Part shown: positions 49,961 through 57,744 of the stretch, piece by piece | Layout: each line of letters begins with the position of its first letter | Numbering within the stretch: the stretch's first letter is position 1 | Origin: Comamonas piscis | GTDB taxonomy: Bacteria > Pseudomonadota > Gammaproteobacteria > Burkholderiales > Burkholderiaceae_C | Direction: 5' to 3' | Length of the DNA: 64,000 nucleotides | Assembly (NCBI RefSeq): GCF_014109725.1 | Contig: NZ_CP058554.1 | Location: 930,001 to 994,000, forward strand | Position numbers and translations under genes: made by a program | The notes under the pieces: model-generated | Databases searched by the model: none | Seen by the model: the letters and a program-made list of their open reading frames with translations, nothing else | Told to the model about the DNA's origin: nothing

Positions 49961-52054
49961 ATGACCACCACCGCCGCCGCCACCACCGTTTTGGGCGCCT
50001 GCCCCCATGACTGCCCCGACACCTGCTCGCTGGTCACCACGGTGGTCGATGGCGTGGCCACCAAGGTCAGCGGCAACCCGCTGCATGCGCACACCGGCGG
50101 CGTGCTCTGCGCCAAGGTCAGCAAATACACCGAGCGCAGCTACCACGAAGACCGGGTGCTGCAGCCGATGAAGCGGGTGGGGCCCAAGGGCAGCGGCCAG
50201 TTTGAGCCGGTGAGCTGGGACGAGGCGCTGGCCGATATCAGCGCGCGGCTGCACGGCATTGCGCAGGCTGATCCGCAGGCCATCCTGCCCTACAGCTATG
50301 CCGGCACCATGGGCCTGGTGCAGGGCGAGAGCATGGACCGGCGCTTTTTCCACCAGCTGGGCGCCTCCTTGCTCGACCGCACCATCTGCGCCAGCGCGGG
50401 CTCGGAGGCCTTGCTCCACACCTATGGCGGCAAGCTGGGCATGCATGTGCAGTTTTTTGCTGAGAGCCAGCTGATCCTCATCTGGGGCAGCAACAGCATT
50501 GGCAGCAACCTGCATTTCTGGCGCTATGCGATGGAGGCCAAGCGCAATGGCGCCAAGCTGGTCTGCATCGATCCGCGCAAGAGCGAGACCGCCGACAAAT
50601 GCCATGAGCACCTGCAACTGCTGCCCGGCACCGATGCGGCGCTGGCGCTGGCCTTGATGCATGAGCTGATCAGCAACGACTGGCTGGACCACGACTACAT
50701 CGCCCAGCACACCTTGGGCTGGGACGACCTGAAGGCCCGCGCACTGCAGTGGCCACCCGAGCGCGCCGCCCAGGTCTGCGGCATTGATGCGGAGCAGATC
50801 CGCAGCCTGGCGCGGGATTACGGCACCACCACGCCGGCCGCCATTCGCCTCAACTACGGCATGCAGCGCACGCGCGGCGGTGGCAACGCCGTGCGCGCTG
50901 TCGCCTGCCTGCCAGCGCTCACCGGCGCATGGCGCCACCGCGCAGGTGGCCTGCTGCTGTCCAGCTCTTCGTCGGCACCGGCACGCCGGGGCGCGCTGCA
51001 AATGCCGGCACTGCTGGGTGCACGCCAGCCCCGCACCGTCAACATGAGCACGATTGGCGATGCGCTGCTCAAGCCCGCCAGTGCCGAGTTTGGCCCGCAG
51101 ATTGCAGCGCTCATCTGCTACAACAGCAACCCGGTGGCGGTGGCCCCCGATTCGGCCAAGGTGGTGAAAGGCTTTGCCCGCGAGGACCTGTTCACCGTGG
51201 TGCTGGAGCACTTCATGACCGACACCGCCGACTATGCCGACTATGTGCTGCCCGCCACCAGCCAGCTGGAGCACTGGGACATCCACACCAGCTACGGCCA
51301 CACCGATGTGCTGCTCAACCGCCCGGCCATTGCGCCGCTGGGCCAGGCGCGCAGCAATGCGCAGATCTTCCGCGACCTGGCCGCGCAAATGGCGCGCTAC
51401 GACAGCGCCTTTGCCGCGCCGCATTTTGCCGACAGCGACGAGGCCTTGTGCCGCCAGGCGGTGGACCCGACGCGCATCCCGTTTGAGCAACTATTGGACC
51501 AGGGCTTTGTCGCGCAGAACCTGCCCGAGGCACCCTTTGCCAACGGCGGCTTCGCCACGCCCTCGGGCAAGTGCGAATTCCACAGTGCAGCGCTGGAAGC
51601 CATGGGCATCAACCCCTTGCCCGACTACCTGCCCAACCATGAACTGCCCACGGCTAGCCACCCGCTGGCAATGATCTCGCCACCGGCGCGCAATTTTCTC
51701 AACTCCACCTTTGTCAATGTGCGCAAGCTGCGCAGTGCCGAGGAGCGCCCGATGCTGGAGATGCACCCCAGCGATGCGCAAAGCCGCCAGGTGGCCGACG
51801 GCGATCTGGTGCGCGTCTTCAACAGCCGGGGCGAGCATGTCTGCCATGCCAGCATCAATGGCCGCGCCCGGCCTGGCGTGGTGGTGGGGCTGGGCATCTG
51901 GTGGCGCAAGGATGGGCCCAATGGCACCAACGTCAATGAGCTGACCCACCAGCAGCTGACCGATATCGGACGTGCACCGTCCTTTTACGACTGTGCGGTG
52001 CAGGTAGAGCGCATGGCCCCCGCAGAAATCGCCAACGAAGGAATCGCCGCATGA
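49961..52054 (+). CDS. Molybdopterin-dependent oxidoreductase with N-terminal [4Fe-4S] cluster
   Basis: A 697-residue member of the DMSO-reductase superfamily. The [4Fe-4S] motif CPHDCPDTC ... GGVLCAK is at about 10-50, then the bis-MGD domain (GESMDRRFFHQLGASLLDRT, ICASAGSEALLHTYGG, LIWGSNSIGSN) and the C-terminal molydopterin-dinucleotide-binding beta barrel (MLEMHPSDAQSRQVADGDLVRV). No Tat signal, so it is cytoplasmic. No partner Fe-S or membrane subunit is encoded nearby. The frame extends to 49838, but ATG 49961 precedes the conserved start. The stop overlaps the next gene by 4 bp. Confidence 0.9.
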   Translation: MTTTAAATTVLGACPHDCPDTCSLVTTVVDGVATKVSGNPLHAHTGGVLCAKVSKYTERSYHEDRVLQPMKRVGPKGSGQFEPVSWDEALADISARLHGIAQADPQAILPYSYAGTMGLVQGESMDRRFFHQLGASLLDRTICASAGSEALLHTYGGKLGMHVQFFAESQLILIWGSNSIGSNLHFWRYAMEAKRNGAKLVCIDPRKSETADKCHEHLQLLPGTDAALALALMHELISNDWLDHDYIAQHTLGWDDLKARALQWPPERAAQVCGIDAEQIRSLARDYGTTTPAAIRLNYGMQRTRGGGNAVRAVACLPALTGAWRHRAGGLLLSSSSSAPARRGALQMPALLGARQPRTVNMSTIGDALLKPASAEFGPQIAALICYNSNPVAVAPDSAKVVKGFAREDLFTVVLEHFMTDTADYADYVLPATSQLEHWDIHTSYGHTDVLLNRPAIAPLGQARSNAQIFRDLAAQMARYDSAFAAPHFADSDEALCRQAVDPTRIPFEQLLDQGFVAQNLPEAPFANGGFATPSGKCEFHSAALEAMGINPLPDYLPNHELPTASHPLAMISPPARNFLNSTFVNVRKLRSAEERPMLEMHPSDAQSRQVADGDLVRVFNSRGEHVCHASINGRARPGVVVGLGIWWRKDGPNGTNVNELTHQQLTDIGRAPSFYDCAVQVERMAPAEIANEGIAA

Positions 52055-53160
52055 GCGCCGTGGAACAAGCCTTTTCGCGCAGTTATGCGCAAGCCCGCCA
52101 GCAGTTCTTGGAGGCCACCGCCACCGCCGGCATGGCGCTGCAATCGCAGCCCCACCCCTTGACCGGGGTGGAGGGCGAAGCGCTGGCCATGGATGTGGCC
52201 CGGGATGGCGCGATGGATGCCGACAAGCTGCTGATCCTCAGCAGCGCCTGCCATGGCATCGAGGGCTACTGCGGCAGCGGCGTGCAGATGTATGCGCTGC
52301 GCGATGCCGAGTGGCTGGACAAGGCGCGAAGCGCCGGCGTGGCGGTGCTGTATGTGCATGCGCTCAATCCGCATGGCTTCTCCTACGGCCGGCGCGTCAC
52401 CCAAGAGAATGTCGACCTGAACCGCAACTTTGTTGATTTCTCCCAGCCGCTGCCCGCCAATGCGGCCTATGACCAGCTGCACGATGTGATCATCCCCGCG
52501 CAGTGGCCGCCGGGCCCCGAGGCTGAGCAGGCGATGCAGGCCTTTATAGCGGCCAACGGCATGAAGGCCTGGCAGGCTGCTGTGGCCCAGGGCCAGTACC
52601 GCCATCCGCAAGGGGTGTTTTTTGGCGGCCAGGCCCCCACCTGGAGCAACCAGATCCTGCGCCAGGTGCTGCGCCAGCATGGCAGCCAGGCGCGCCAGAT
52701 TGCCTGGATCGATGTGCACACCGGCCTGGGCCCCAATGGCTATGGCGAGCGCATCTTCACCGGCCCGCCCGGCGATGCGGCCATGCTGGCGCGGGCGCGC
52801 CGCTGGTGGGATGGCGCAGGCGCCACGCCGGTCACCTCGATCGATGACGGCAGCTCCTCATCGCCGCCGCTGAGTGGTTTGCTGTGGAACAGCGTGGCGC
52901 AGGAATGCCCGCAGGCCGCCTTTACCGGCATGGCTTTGGAATACGGCGTGCTGCCGGTGCATGCCACCCTGGATGCCCTGCGCGCCGACCACTGGCTGCA
53001 CCAGCACCCCGAGGCGCCGGAAGCCCAGCAGGCCGCCATCCACCAGCAGATGCGCGAAGCGTTTTATGACGAGAGCGCAGCCTGGAAAGGGCAGATCATC
53101 AGCCAGGCGCGGCAGGCGCTGTTCCAGACCGTCGATGGGCTCGGCAGCGACGCGAGCTGA
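52051..53160 (+). CDS. DUF2817 M14-carboxypeptidase-like protein
   Basis: A 369-residue protein with a zinc-carboxypeptidase-like fold: the H-x-x-E metal motif in SSACHGIEGYCGSGVQ, the ENVDLNRNFVDFSQPLP block and the WIDVHTGLGPNGYGE block (second His and acidic residue). DUF2817 proteins are M14-related peptidases of unknown specificity. It overlaps the molybdoenzyme gene by 4 bp (ATGA), so the two are co-translated, an uncommon pairing. Confidence 0.85.
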   Translation: MSAVEQAFSRSYAQARQQFLEATATAGMALQSQPHPLTGVEGEALAMDVARDGAMDADKLLILSSACHGIEGYCGSGVQMYALRDAEWLDKARSAGVAVLYVHALNPHGFSYGRRVTQENVDLNRNFVDFSQPLPANAAYDQLHDVIIPAQWPPGPEAEQAMQAFIAANGMKAWQAAVAQGQYRHPQGVFFGGQAPTWSNQILRQVLRQHGSQARQIAWIDVHTGLGPNGYGERIFTGPPGDAAMLARARRWWDGAGATPVTSIDDGSSSSPPLSGLLWNSVAQECPQAAFTGMALEYGVLPVHATLDALRADHWLHQHPEAPEAQQAAIHQQMREAFYDESAAWKGQIISQARQALFQTVDGLGSDAS

Positions 53161-53163
53161 TTT

Positions 53164-53727
53164 TTAGCGGGGCGCCACCTGCAGCGCGACCTGCTGGCAG
53201 CCCCAGTGGTGCAGGCATTCTCGCAGCAGAATCAACAAGGCTGCTTGCGCGGGCGCCAGCTGCAGGCCGCTGTGGCTGCCTCCCATCATGTGGTTGGCAT
53301 AGCGGTTAAAGAGCTGCTCGATCGCGTCGCTGGTCTGCAGCGCGGCTTGCGGCTCGGGCAGCTGCGCGACCAACGCTGCCATGTCTGGTGCGCCGCACAG
53401 CAAAGCCAACTGTGGGCCCGGCGCTGGCCAGCTGCGGGTCAGCGGCATGATCTGGTCCTCCACCAACTCAATCACCTGCTCCACCTGGCCGGCACCTGCC
53501 GATGCGCGGCTCAGGTACTGTGTTGCCAATTGGCCATAGCCCAGTGGCAGATCGTGTCGAATAGGTGACGCGTTTTGCGCTGCCACACGCCAGACATGGC
53601 AGGCATCCGGGTCGGCCTGCAGCACCAGCCAGTCATGGTCTGGAAGGCGCGCTTGCAGCGCTGCCAAACCGGGCGGTAACGCGGTGGACAAGGGGGTGGA
53701 GAGGGTGGCTGGCAAGGGTGTAGGCAT
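53164..53727 (-). CDS. Conserved-looking protein of unknown function
   Basis: A 187-residue, Leu/Ala-rich, mostly helical protein with no signal peptide or recognised motif. It converges on the DUF2817 gene (stop codons 3 bp apart) and is divergent from cfa. Length, normal codon use and the tight fit between flanking genes support a real gene, but the function is unknown and an in-frame alternative start is possible. Confidence 0.6.
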   Translation of the reverse strand: MPTPLPATLSTPLSTALPPGLAALQARLPDHDWLVLQADPDACHVWRVAAQNASPIRHDLPLGYGQLATQYLSRASAGAGQVEQVIELVEDQIMPLTRSWPAPGPQLALLCGAPDMAALVAQLPEPQAALQTSDAIEQLFNRYANHMMGGSHSGLQLAPAQAALLILLRECLHHWGCQQVALQVAPR

Positions 53728-53853
53728 GGTCGGAGAGCAATGCTAAGCGCGCTTTGGAGAGGCCGCTCGATGTATCTTTTATACATATGCTGTCAGTAGG
53801 TGTGTCGGACAACAGCCATTGACGGCAGAGGCCGGAGTTACACAATAACCGCT

Positions 53854-55119
53854 ATGAATATCCTGCAGTCCAAGCTCGAAGAAAAGCTGGCGGGTTTGCC
53901 AGTGTCCATGGCCATTGAGATGCCCCAGGGCGGATGGATCGGCCCGCCCGACCAGGCGCAACTGCGCATCCATTGCCGCAATGCGGCGGCGCTGGCCGCG
54001 CTGGCGGCCGGGGATGTTGGGGTGGTGGGTGCGGCTATTGTCGAAGGCCATGTAGAGATAGATGGCAGCATGCGCGATGTCATGGCCGCCGCCGCAGCGC
54101 TGGTGCCTTCGGATCCGGTGGCGGCGCGCTCCACCTGGTGGAGCCGCATGCTGGCGCGCTCGCGCTCGGCGGCGCTCCACACCTTGACCAAAGACTCCGA
54201 GCAGATCCAGTTCCACTACGACGTCTCGGACGCGTTCTACGGCCTGTGGCTGGACCCACGCCGTGTCTATTCCTGCGCCTACTATGCGCAGCCCGACTAC
54301 AACCTGGCCCAGGCGCAAGAGGCCAAGCTCGACCTGATCTGCCGCAAGCTGCGGCTGCAGCCCGGCGAGCGTTTTCTGGATGTGGGCGCCGGCTGGGGCG
54401 GCCTGCTGCTGTGGGCGGCCGAGCACTATGGCGTGCAAGGCACGGGCATTACCTTGTCCAGAAACCAGCATGCCCATGTCAACCGTCTGATCGAAGAAAA
54501 AGGTTTGCAGGGCCGGGTGCGGATGCTGCTGAGTGACTACCGCCATCTGCAGGTGGACGAGCCCTTTGACAAGCTGGCCTCGGTCGGCATGTTCGAGCAT
54601 GTGGGCCGCGCCCATATGCAGGAGTACTTCGGCACGCTCAAGCGGCTGATCAAACCCGGCGGTTTGCTGATGAACCATGGCATTACCGCTGGCGGTACCG
54701 ACAACGAGCAGCTGGGCGCCGGCATGGGCGATTTCATCGAAAAATACATCTTCCCCGGTGGCGAGCTGATCCACGTGAGCGCCGTGCTCGAAGAGATGGC
54801 GCATGCCGGCTGGGAGATGGTGGACACGGACAACCTGCGCCCCCACTATGCCAAGACCTTGTGGGCCTGGTCCGATGCGCTGGAGGCGCAGCTGGACGAA
54901 GCGCTGGCCATCTTGGCGCAAAAAGGCAACCCTGCGCAGGCCGCCAAAACCTTGCGCGCCTACCGCCTCTACCTGGCCGGTTGCGCCACCGGTTTTGAGC
55001 ATGGCTGGGTAGCGCTGCACCAGATGCTGGCTGTCATGCCCGATGGATCGATGACGACAGGCAGCATGCCTGGGGCACAATCACAATATCCCTTCACCCG
55101 GGACTATATGTATCGATAA
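53854..55119 (+). CDS. cfa: Cyclopropane-fatty-acyl-phospholipid synthase
   Basis: A 421-residue SAM-dependent methyltransferase that adds a methylene bridge to unsaturated fatty-acyl chains of membrane phospholipids. The N-terminal part (about 1-110) is the lipid-binding region; HYDVSDAFYGLWLDPRRVYSCAY, the SAM loop FLDVGAGWGGLLLW (about 173-186), MFEHVGRAHM and NHGITAGGTDNEQ are diagnostic. ATG 53854 gives the normal start; an upstream in-frame start (53800) is not used. DUF1840 gene follows 10 bp later. Confidence 0.93.
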   Translation: MNILQSKLEEKLAGLPVSMAIEMPQGGWIGPPDQAQLRIHCRNAAALAALAAGDVGVVGAAIVEGHVEIDGSMRDVMAAAAALVPSDPVAARSTWWSRMLARSRSAALHTLTKDSEQIQFHYDVSDAFYGLWLDPRRVYSCAYYAQPDYNLAQAQEAKLDLICRKLRLQPGERFLDVGAGWGGLLLWAAEHYGVQGTGITLSRNQHAHVNRLIEEKGLQGRVRMLLSDYRHLQVDEPFDKLASVGMFEHVGRAHMQEYFGTLKRLIKPGGLLMNHGITAGGTDNEQLGAGMGDFIEKYIFPGGELIHVSAVLEEMAHAGWEMVDTDNLRPHYAKTLWAWSDALEAQLDEALAILAQKGNPAQAAKTLRAYRLYLAGCATGFEHGWVALHQMLAVMPDGSMTTGSMPGAQSQYPFTRDYMYR

Positions 55120-55129
55120 GGAGAGAGCC

Positions 55130-55465
55130 GTGCTATTCAAATTCAAATCACAGGCGACTGCAGACATGATCATGCTGGAGCCCGACGCCCGCAAAGTGCT
55201 GCAGCTCATCGGCAAGGATGCCTCGCCCCGGGGCATCATCACCGTCGACCAGATCCCCCAGGCGATTGCCGCGCTGCAAGCGGCCGTGGCTGCCGAAGAC
55301 GAGCGCGCCCAGGCCGCTAAAAACCAGGACCTGAACAAAGACCCGGAAGACGCCGATGGCCAGGATGTGAAAGCCAGTGTCGGCCTCAAGCAGCGCGCGG
55401 TGCCCTTTATCGAGATGCTGCGCCGTAGTGCGGCTGAGCAGGCCGATGTGGTCTGGGGCGGCTGA
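55130..55465 (+). CDS. DUF1840 family protein
   Basis: A 111-residue soluble protein starting MLFKFKSQATADMIMLEPDA and containing QLIGKDASPRGIITVDQIPQ and the C-terminal KQRAVPFIEMLRRSA helix, the signature of DUF1840 proteins of beta/gamma-proteobacteria. Function unknown. It uses a GTG start at 55130 with an AAGGAGAG site at 55118-55125, immediately after cfa, with which it is probably co-transcribed. Confidence 0.85.
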   Translation: MLFKFKSQATADMIMLEPDARKVLQLIGKDASPRGIITVDQIPQAIAALQAAVAAEDERAQAAKNQDLNKDPEDADGQDVKASVGLKQRAVPFIEMLRRSAAEQADVVWGG

Positions 55466-55492
55466 TACCTCAGCGACCCGCTTATGCCAACG

Positions 55493-55519
55493 AAAAAAGA
55501 CTGCCGAGGCAGTCTTTTT
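55493..55519. terminator. Bidirectional intrinsic terminator
   Basis: AAAAAGACTGCC pairs with GGCAGTCTTTTT across a tight turn, giving an A-run on one side and a T-run on the other. It serves the convergent DUF1840 (plus) and TctC (minus) genes. Confidence 0.88.
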
Positions 55520-55536
55520 GCATGGGAGGTCTGCAA

Positions 55537-56523
55537 TCAGTCGGCGAAGGTGCCGGCCGCCTTGATGATCGGCGTCCACTTGGCGATTTCAGCCTGCACA
55601 AAGGCCTTGTGGCCTTCGGGCGTGATGCGCTGGTCGGTGGCGACCACGGCGCTCAGGTTCTCGGACTTCTTGATGAACTCAGGGTCCTTCAAGGCCACCT
55701 TCAGCGCGTCGTTGACCTTCTTCAGGATGTCGGCTGGCGTGCCCTTGGGGGCGTACAGACCGTGCCAGATCGTCACTTCAAAGCCCTTCAGGCCTTCTTC
55801 CTGCAAGGTCGGCAGGTCCTTCAGCGATGGGGTGGTCAGGCGCTTGTTGGTGGTCACGGCATAGGCCTTGACCTTTTTGCCTTCGATCTGGCCGGTGGTG
55901 TTGGTGGTCTGGTCACACAGCACATCGACCTGGTTGCCCATCAGATCGGCAATCGCCGGTGCGGCGCCCTTGTAAGGCACGGCGGTCAGCGGGATCTTCA
56001 AGGTGCTTTGCAGCAGCAGGCCGCAAAGGTGCGAGGCGGAACCAATACCGGCATTGGCCAGGTTGACCTTGTCCTTTTCCTTGTTCAGGTAGGCGGCCAG
56101 TTCCTTGTAGTTGTTCGGTGCCAGGGTGGGCTTGCCGATCAGGGTCATCGGCACGTCGTTGATGATGCCCAGGTACTCAAAGTCCTTGGTCACATCAAAA
56201 GACAGCTTGCGGTAAAGGATGGGGGCCGTTGCCACGCCAATGTGGTTGAGCAGCAGGGTGTAGCCGTCAGCCTTGGCGCGTGCCGCCTTGGCCATGCCGA
56301 TGGTGCTGCCGGCGCCGTCGGCATTGTCGATGACGACGGTCACGCCGTTCAGCGGCTTGCGCAGCGCTTCTGCCAGATCGCGTGCCACGCGGTCGGTGGG
56401 GCCACCTGCGGTGAACGGCACAACGATGGTGATGGGCTTGTTGGGGTAGGAGGCATCGGCATAGGCACCGGTGGCGGTGGCGGCCGCCAGGGCCAGGGCG
56501 CTCCATTGCATCATCTTGTTCAT
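55537..56523 (-). CDS. TctC/Bug-family tripartite tricarboxylate transporter substrate-binding protein 2
   Basis: A 328-residue periplasmic binding protein with a Sec signal peptide (cleavage near AYA/DAS). Bug-family blocks: VVPFTAGGPTDRVARDLAEA, DGAGSTIGMAKAARAKADGY, AGIGSASHLCGLLLQ and AVPYKGAAPAIADLMGNQV. It is only distantly similar to the copy at 46294 and probably binds another ligand. No TctAB genes adjoin. ATG 56523 is used (frame open to 56661). Its leader carries the triple half-site at 56688-56712. Confidence 0.92.
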   Translation of the reverse strand: MNKMMQWSALALAAATATGAYADASYPNKPITIVVPFTAGGPTDRVARDLAEALRKPLNGVTVVIDNADGAGSTIGMAKAARAKADGYTLLLNHIGVATAPILYRKLSFDVTKDFEYLGIINDVPMTLIGKPTLAPNNYKELAAYLNKEKDKVNLANAGIGSASHLCGLLLQSTLKIPLTAVPYKGAAPAIADLMGNQVDVLCDQTTNTTGQIEGKKVKAYAVTTNKRLTTPSLKDLPTLQEEGLKGFEVTIWHGLYAPKGTPADILKKVNDALKVALKDPEFIKKSENLSAVVATDQRITPEGHKAFVQAEIAKWTPIIKAAGTFAD

Positions 56524-56857
56524 AACGGCTTGTCTCTTTAGAGGGGAAAAAGACTGCCATCCTAACGAGATCGGGCTGGGGTTTTTTCTAAGGTAAACCC
56601 TTGTTTTTCCTGAGTGTTTCGAGTTTTTGACAAAGCCTTCTTTGCCGAACTTAAAGCCCAATGGCTGTCCGGATCAACCACGGTTTGTGATAGCTGCTAT
56701 CAATATTGATAGTTAAAATGTCGCTAACCCATGTCGAAATAGCAGGTGGCGGCGCGCCGAACGCTGCAATTATTTGCGCTGGCGCAAGCCGTTTGGCCCG
56801 CAACCGGGCTTGCCAAGCGCTGCAATAGCCGTAGCTTTGCTATGGCTTTCACGAAGC
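56524..56857. other. 334-bp intergenic region upstream of tctC 2
   Basis: Holds the promoter region of the minus-strand tctC and the 3' flank of the response-regulator gene. It contains three related half-sites at 56688-56712 and a larger imperfect hairpin (56776-56820, arms GCGCTGGCGCAAGCC and GGGCTTGCCAAGCGC). No gene seen. Confidence 0.5.
56688..56712. promoter_or_regulatory. Three-half-site dyad element (candidate operator)
   Basis: TGATAGC-T-GCTATCA (56688-56702) and CTATCAATATTGATAG (56697-56712, a perfect 16-nt palindrome) share the central GCTATCA. Three TGATAGC-like half-sites in 25 bp, about 165 bp before the tctC start, look like a cooperative protein-binding site. The binding protein is not known. 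Confidence 0.45.
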
Positions 56858-57742
56858 TTACGCCGGAAACGACCCGCTGGCGATGGCCGCCGCCGCCGCG
56901 CGGGTCTCCACGCCGAGCTTTTCAAACACATGTTCCAGGTGCTTGTTGACGGTGCGCGGGCTCATGCCCAGGATCTGCGCAATGTCGCGGTTGGTCTTGC
57001 CCTTGGCCAGCCAGCCCAGCACCTCCGTCTCGCGCGGGGTCAGGGCGGCGTCTTGCAGGCGCTGGCTGCTGGCGCGCAGGTTTTCGTTGGCGAGGCGCAG
57101 CACCAGCATGCGCTCACCAATGCCGACTTCGCCGACATCCTGGGCCAGCAGGCTGGCTTGGCCCAGCGCCTGCTGTGCGGCCTGGTCGCGGGCCGATTGC
57201 AGCCAGGCCGCTGCGGCAGGCTGCGCGCCGCCAAAAGCCTGCTCCAGCCACTGCACCGCCTGGGGCGAGCGCCAGGCAATGCGGCCCTGGCGGTCCAGCA
57301 CCACCACGCCCATGCCGCCCACATCCACCGCCGCCTGGGCCATGCGGCCCACATGGGCGTTGTGCATATGGCGGGCCAGGCGCGCCAGCACCTCGGGCAG
57401 CTTCAGCGGTTTGACGACATAGTCCACCCCGCCGCAGGCAAAGCCCTCGACGATATGGTCGGTCTCGGACAGCCCGGTCATAAAGATCACCGGCACATGG
57501 GCCCAGGCCGGGTGCGCCTTGATCTTGCGGCACAGCGAGAAACCGCTCTCGCCGGGCATCACGCAGTCCAGCAGCACGGCATCCGGCGTGGCCATGTCCA
57601 GCCGCTCCAGCGCCTCGGCCGCATTGCGGGCCACCAGCACGGTGTAGTCCTGCTGGCTCAGCGCTTCGCAGAGAAAGCCGAGGGTCTCGATGGCATCGTC
57701 GACCACCAGGACGACGCCGGCATGGGGCGTGTGATGAGGCAT
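56858..57742 (-). CDS. Response regulator with REC and LuxR/NarL-type HTH domains
   Basis: A 294-residue response regulator. The receiver domain has VVDDAIETLGFL at the N-terminus, the phosphoacceptor Asp59 in DAVLLDCVMPG, and the conserved Lys in GGVDYVVKPL (about 111). A middle segment (about 125-225) resembles a degenerate PAS-like domain. The LuxR-type HTH is LTPRETEVLGWLAKGKTNRD (about 233-252) and IAQILGMSPRTVNKHLEHVF. It starts 2 bp after the kinase stop, so the two are a cognate pair. It probably binds the 7-2-7 site at 61305-61320 and controls urtABC. Confidence 0.92.
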   Translation of the reverse strand: MPHHTPHAGVVLVVDDAIETLGFLCEALSQQDYTVLVARNAAEALERLDMATPDAVLLDCVMPGESGFSLCRKIKAHPAWAHVPVIFMTGLSETDHIVEGFACGGVDYVVKPLKLPEVLARLARHMHNAHVGRMAQAAVDVGGMGVVVLDRQGRIAWRSPQAVQWLEQAFGGAQPAAAAWLQSARDQAAQQALGQASLLAQDVGEVGIGERMLVLRLANENLRASSQRLQDAALTPRETEVLGWLAKGKTNRDIAQILGMSPRTVNKHLEHVFEKLGVETRAAAAAIASGSFPA

Positions 57743-57744
57743 GG

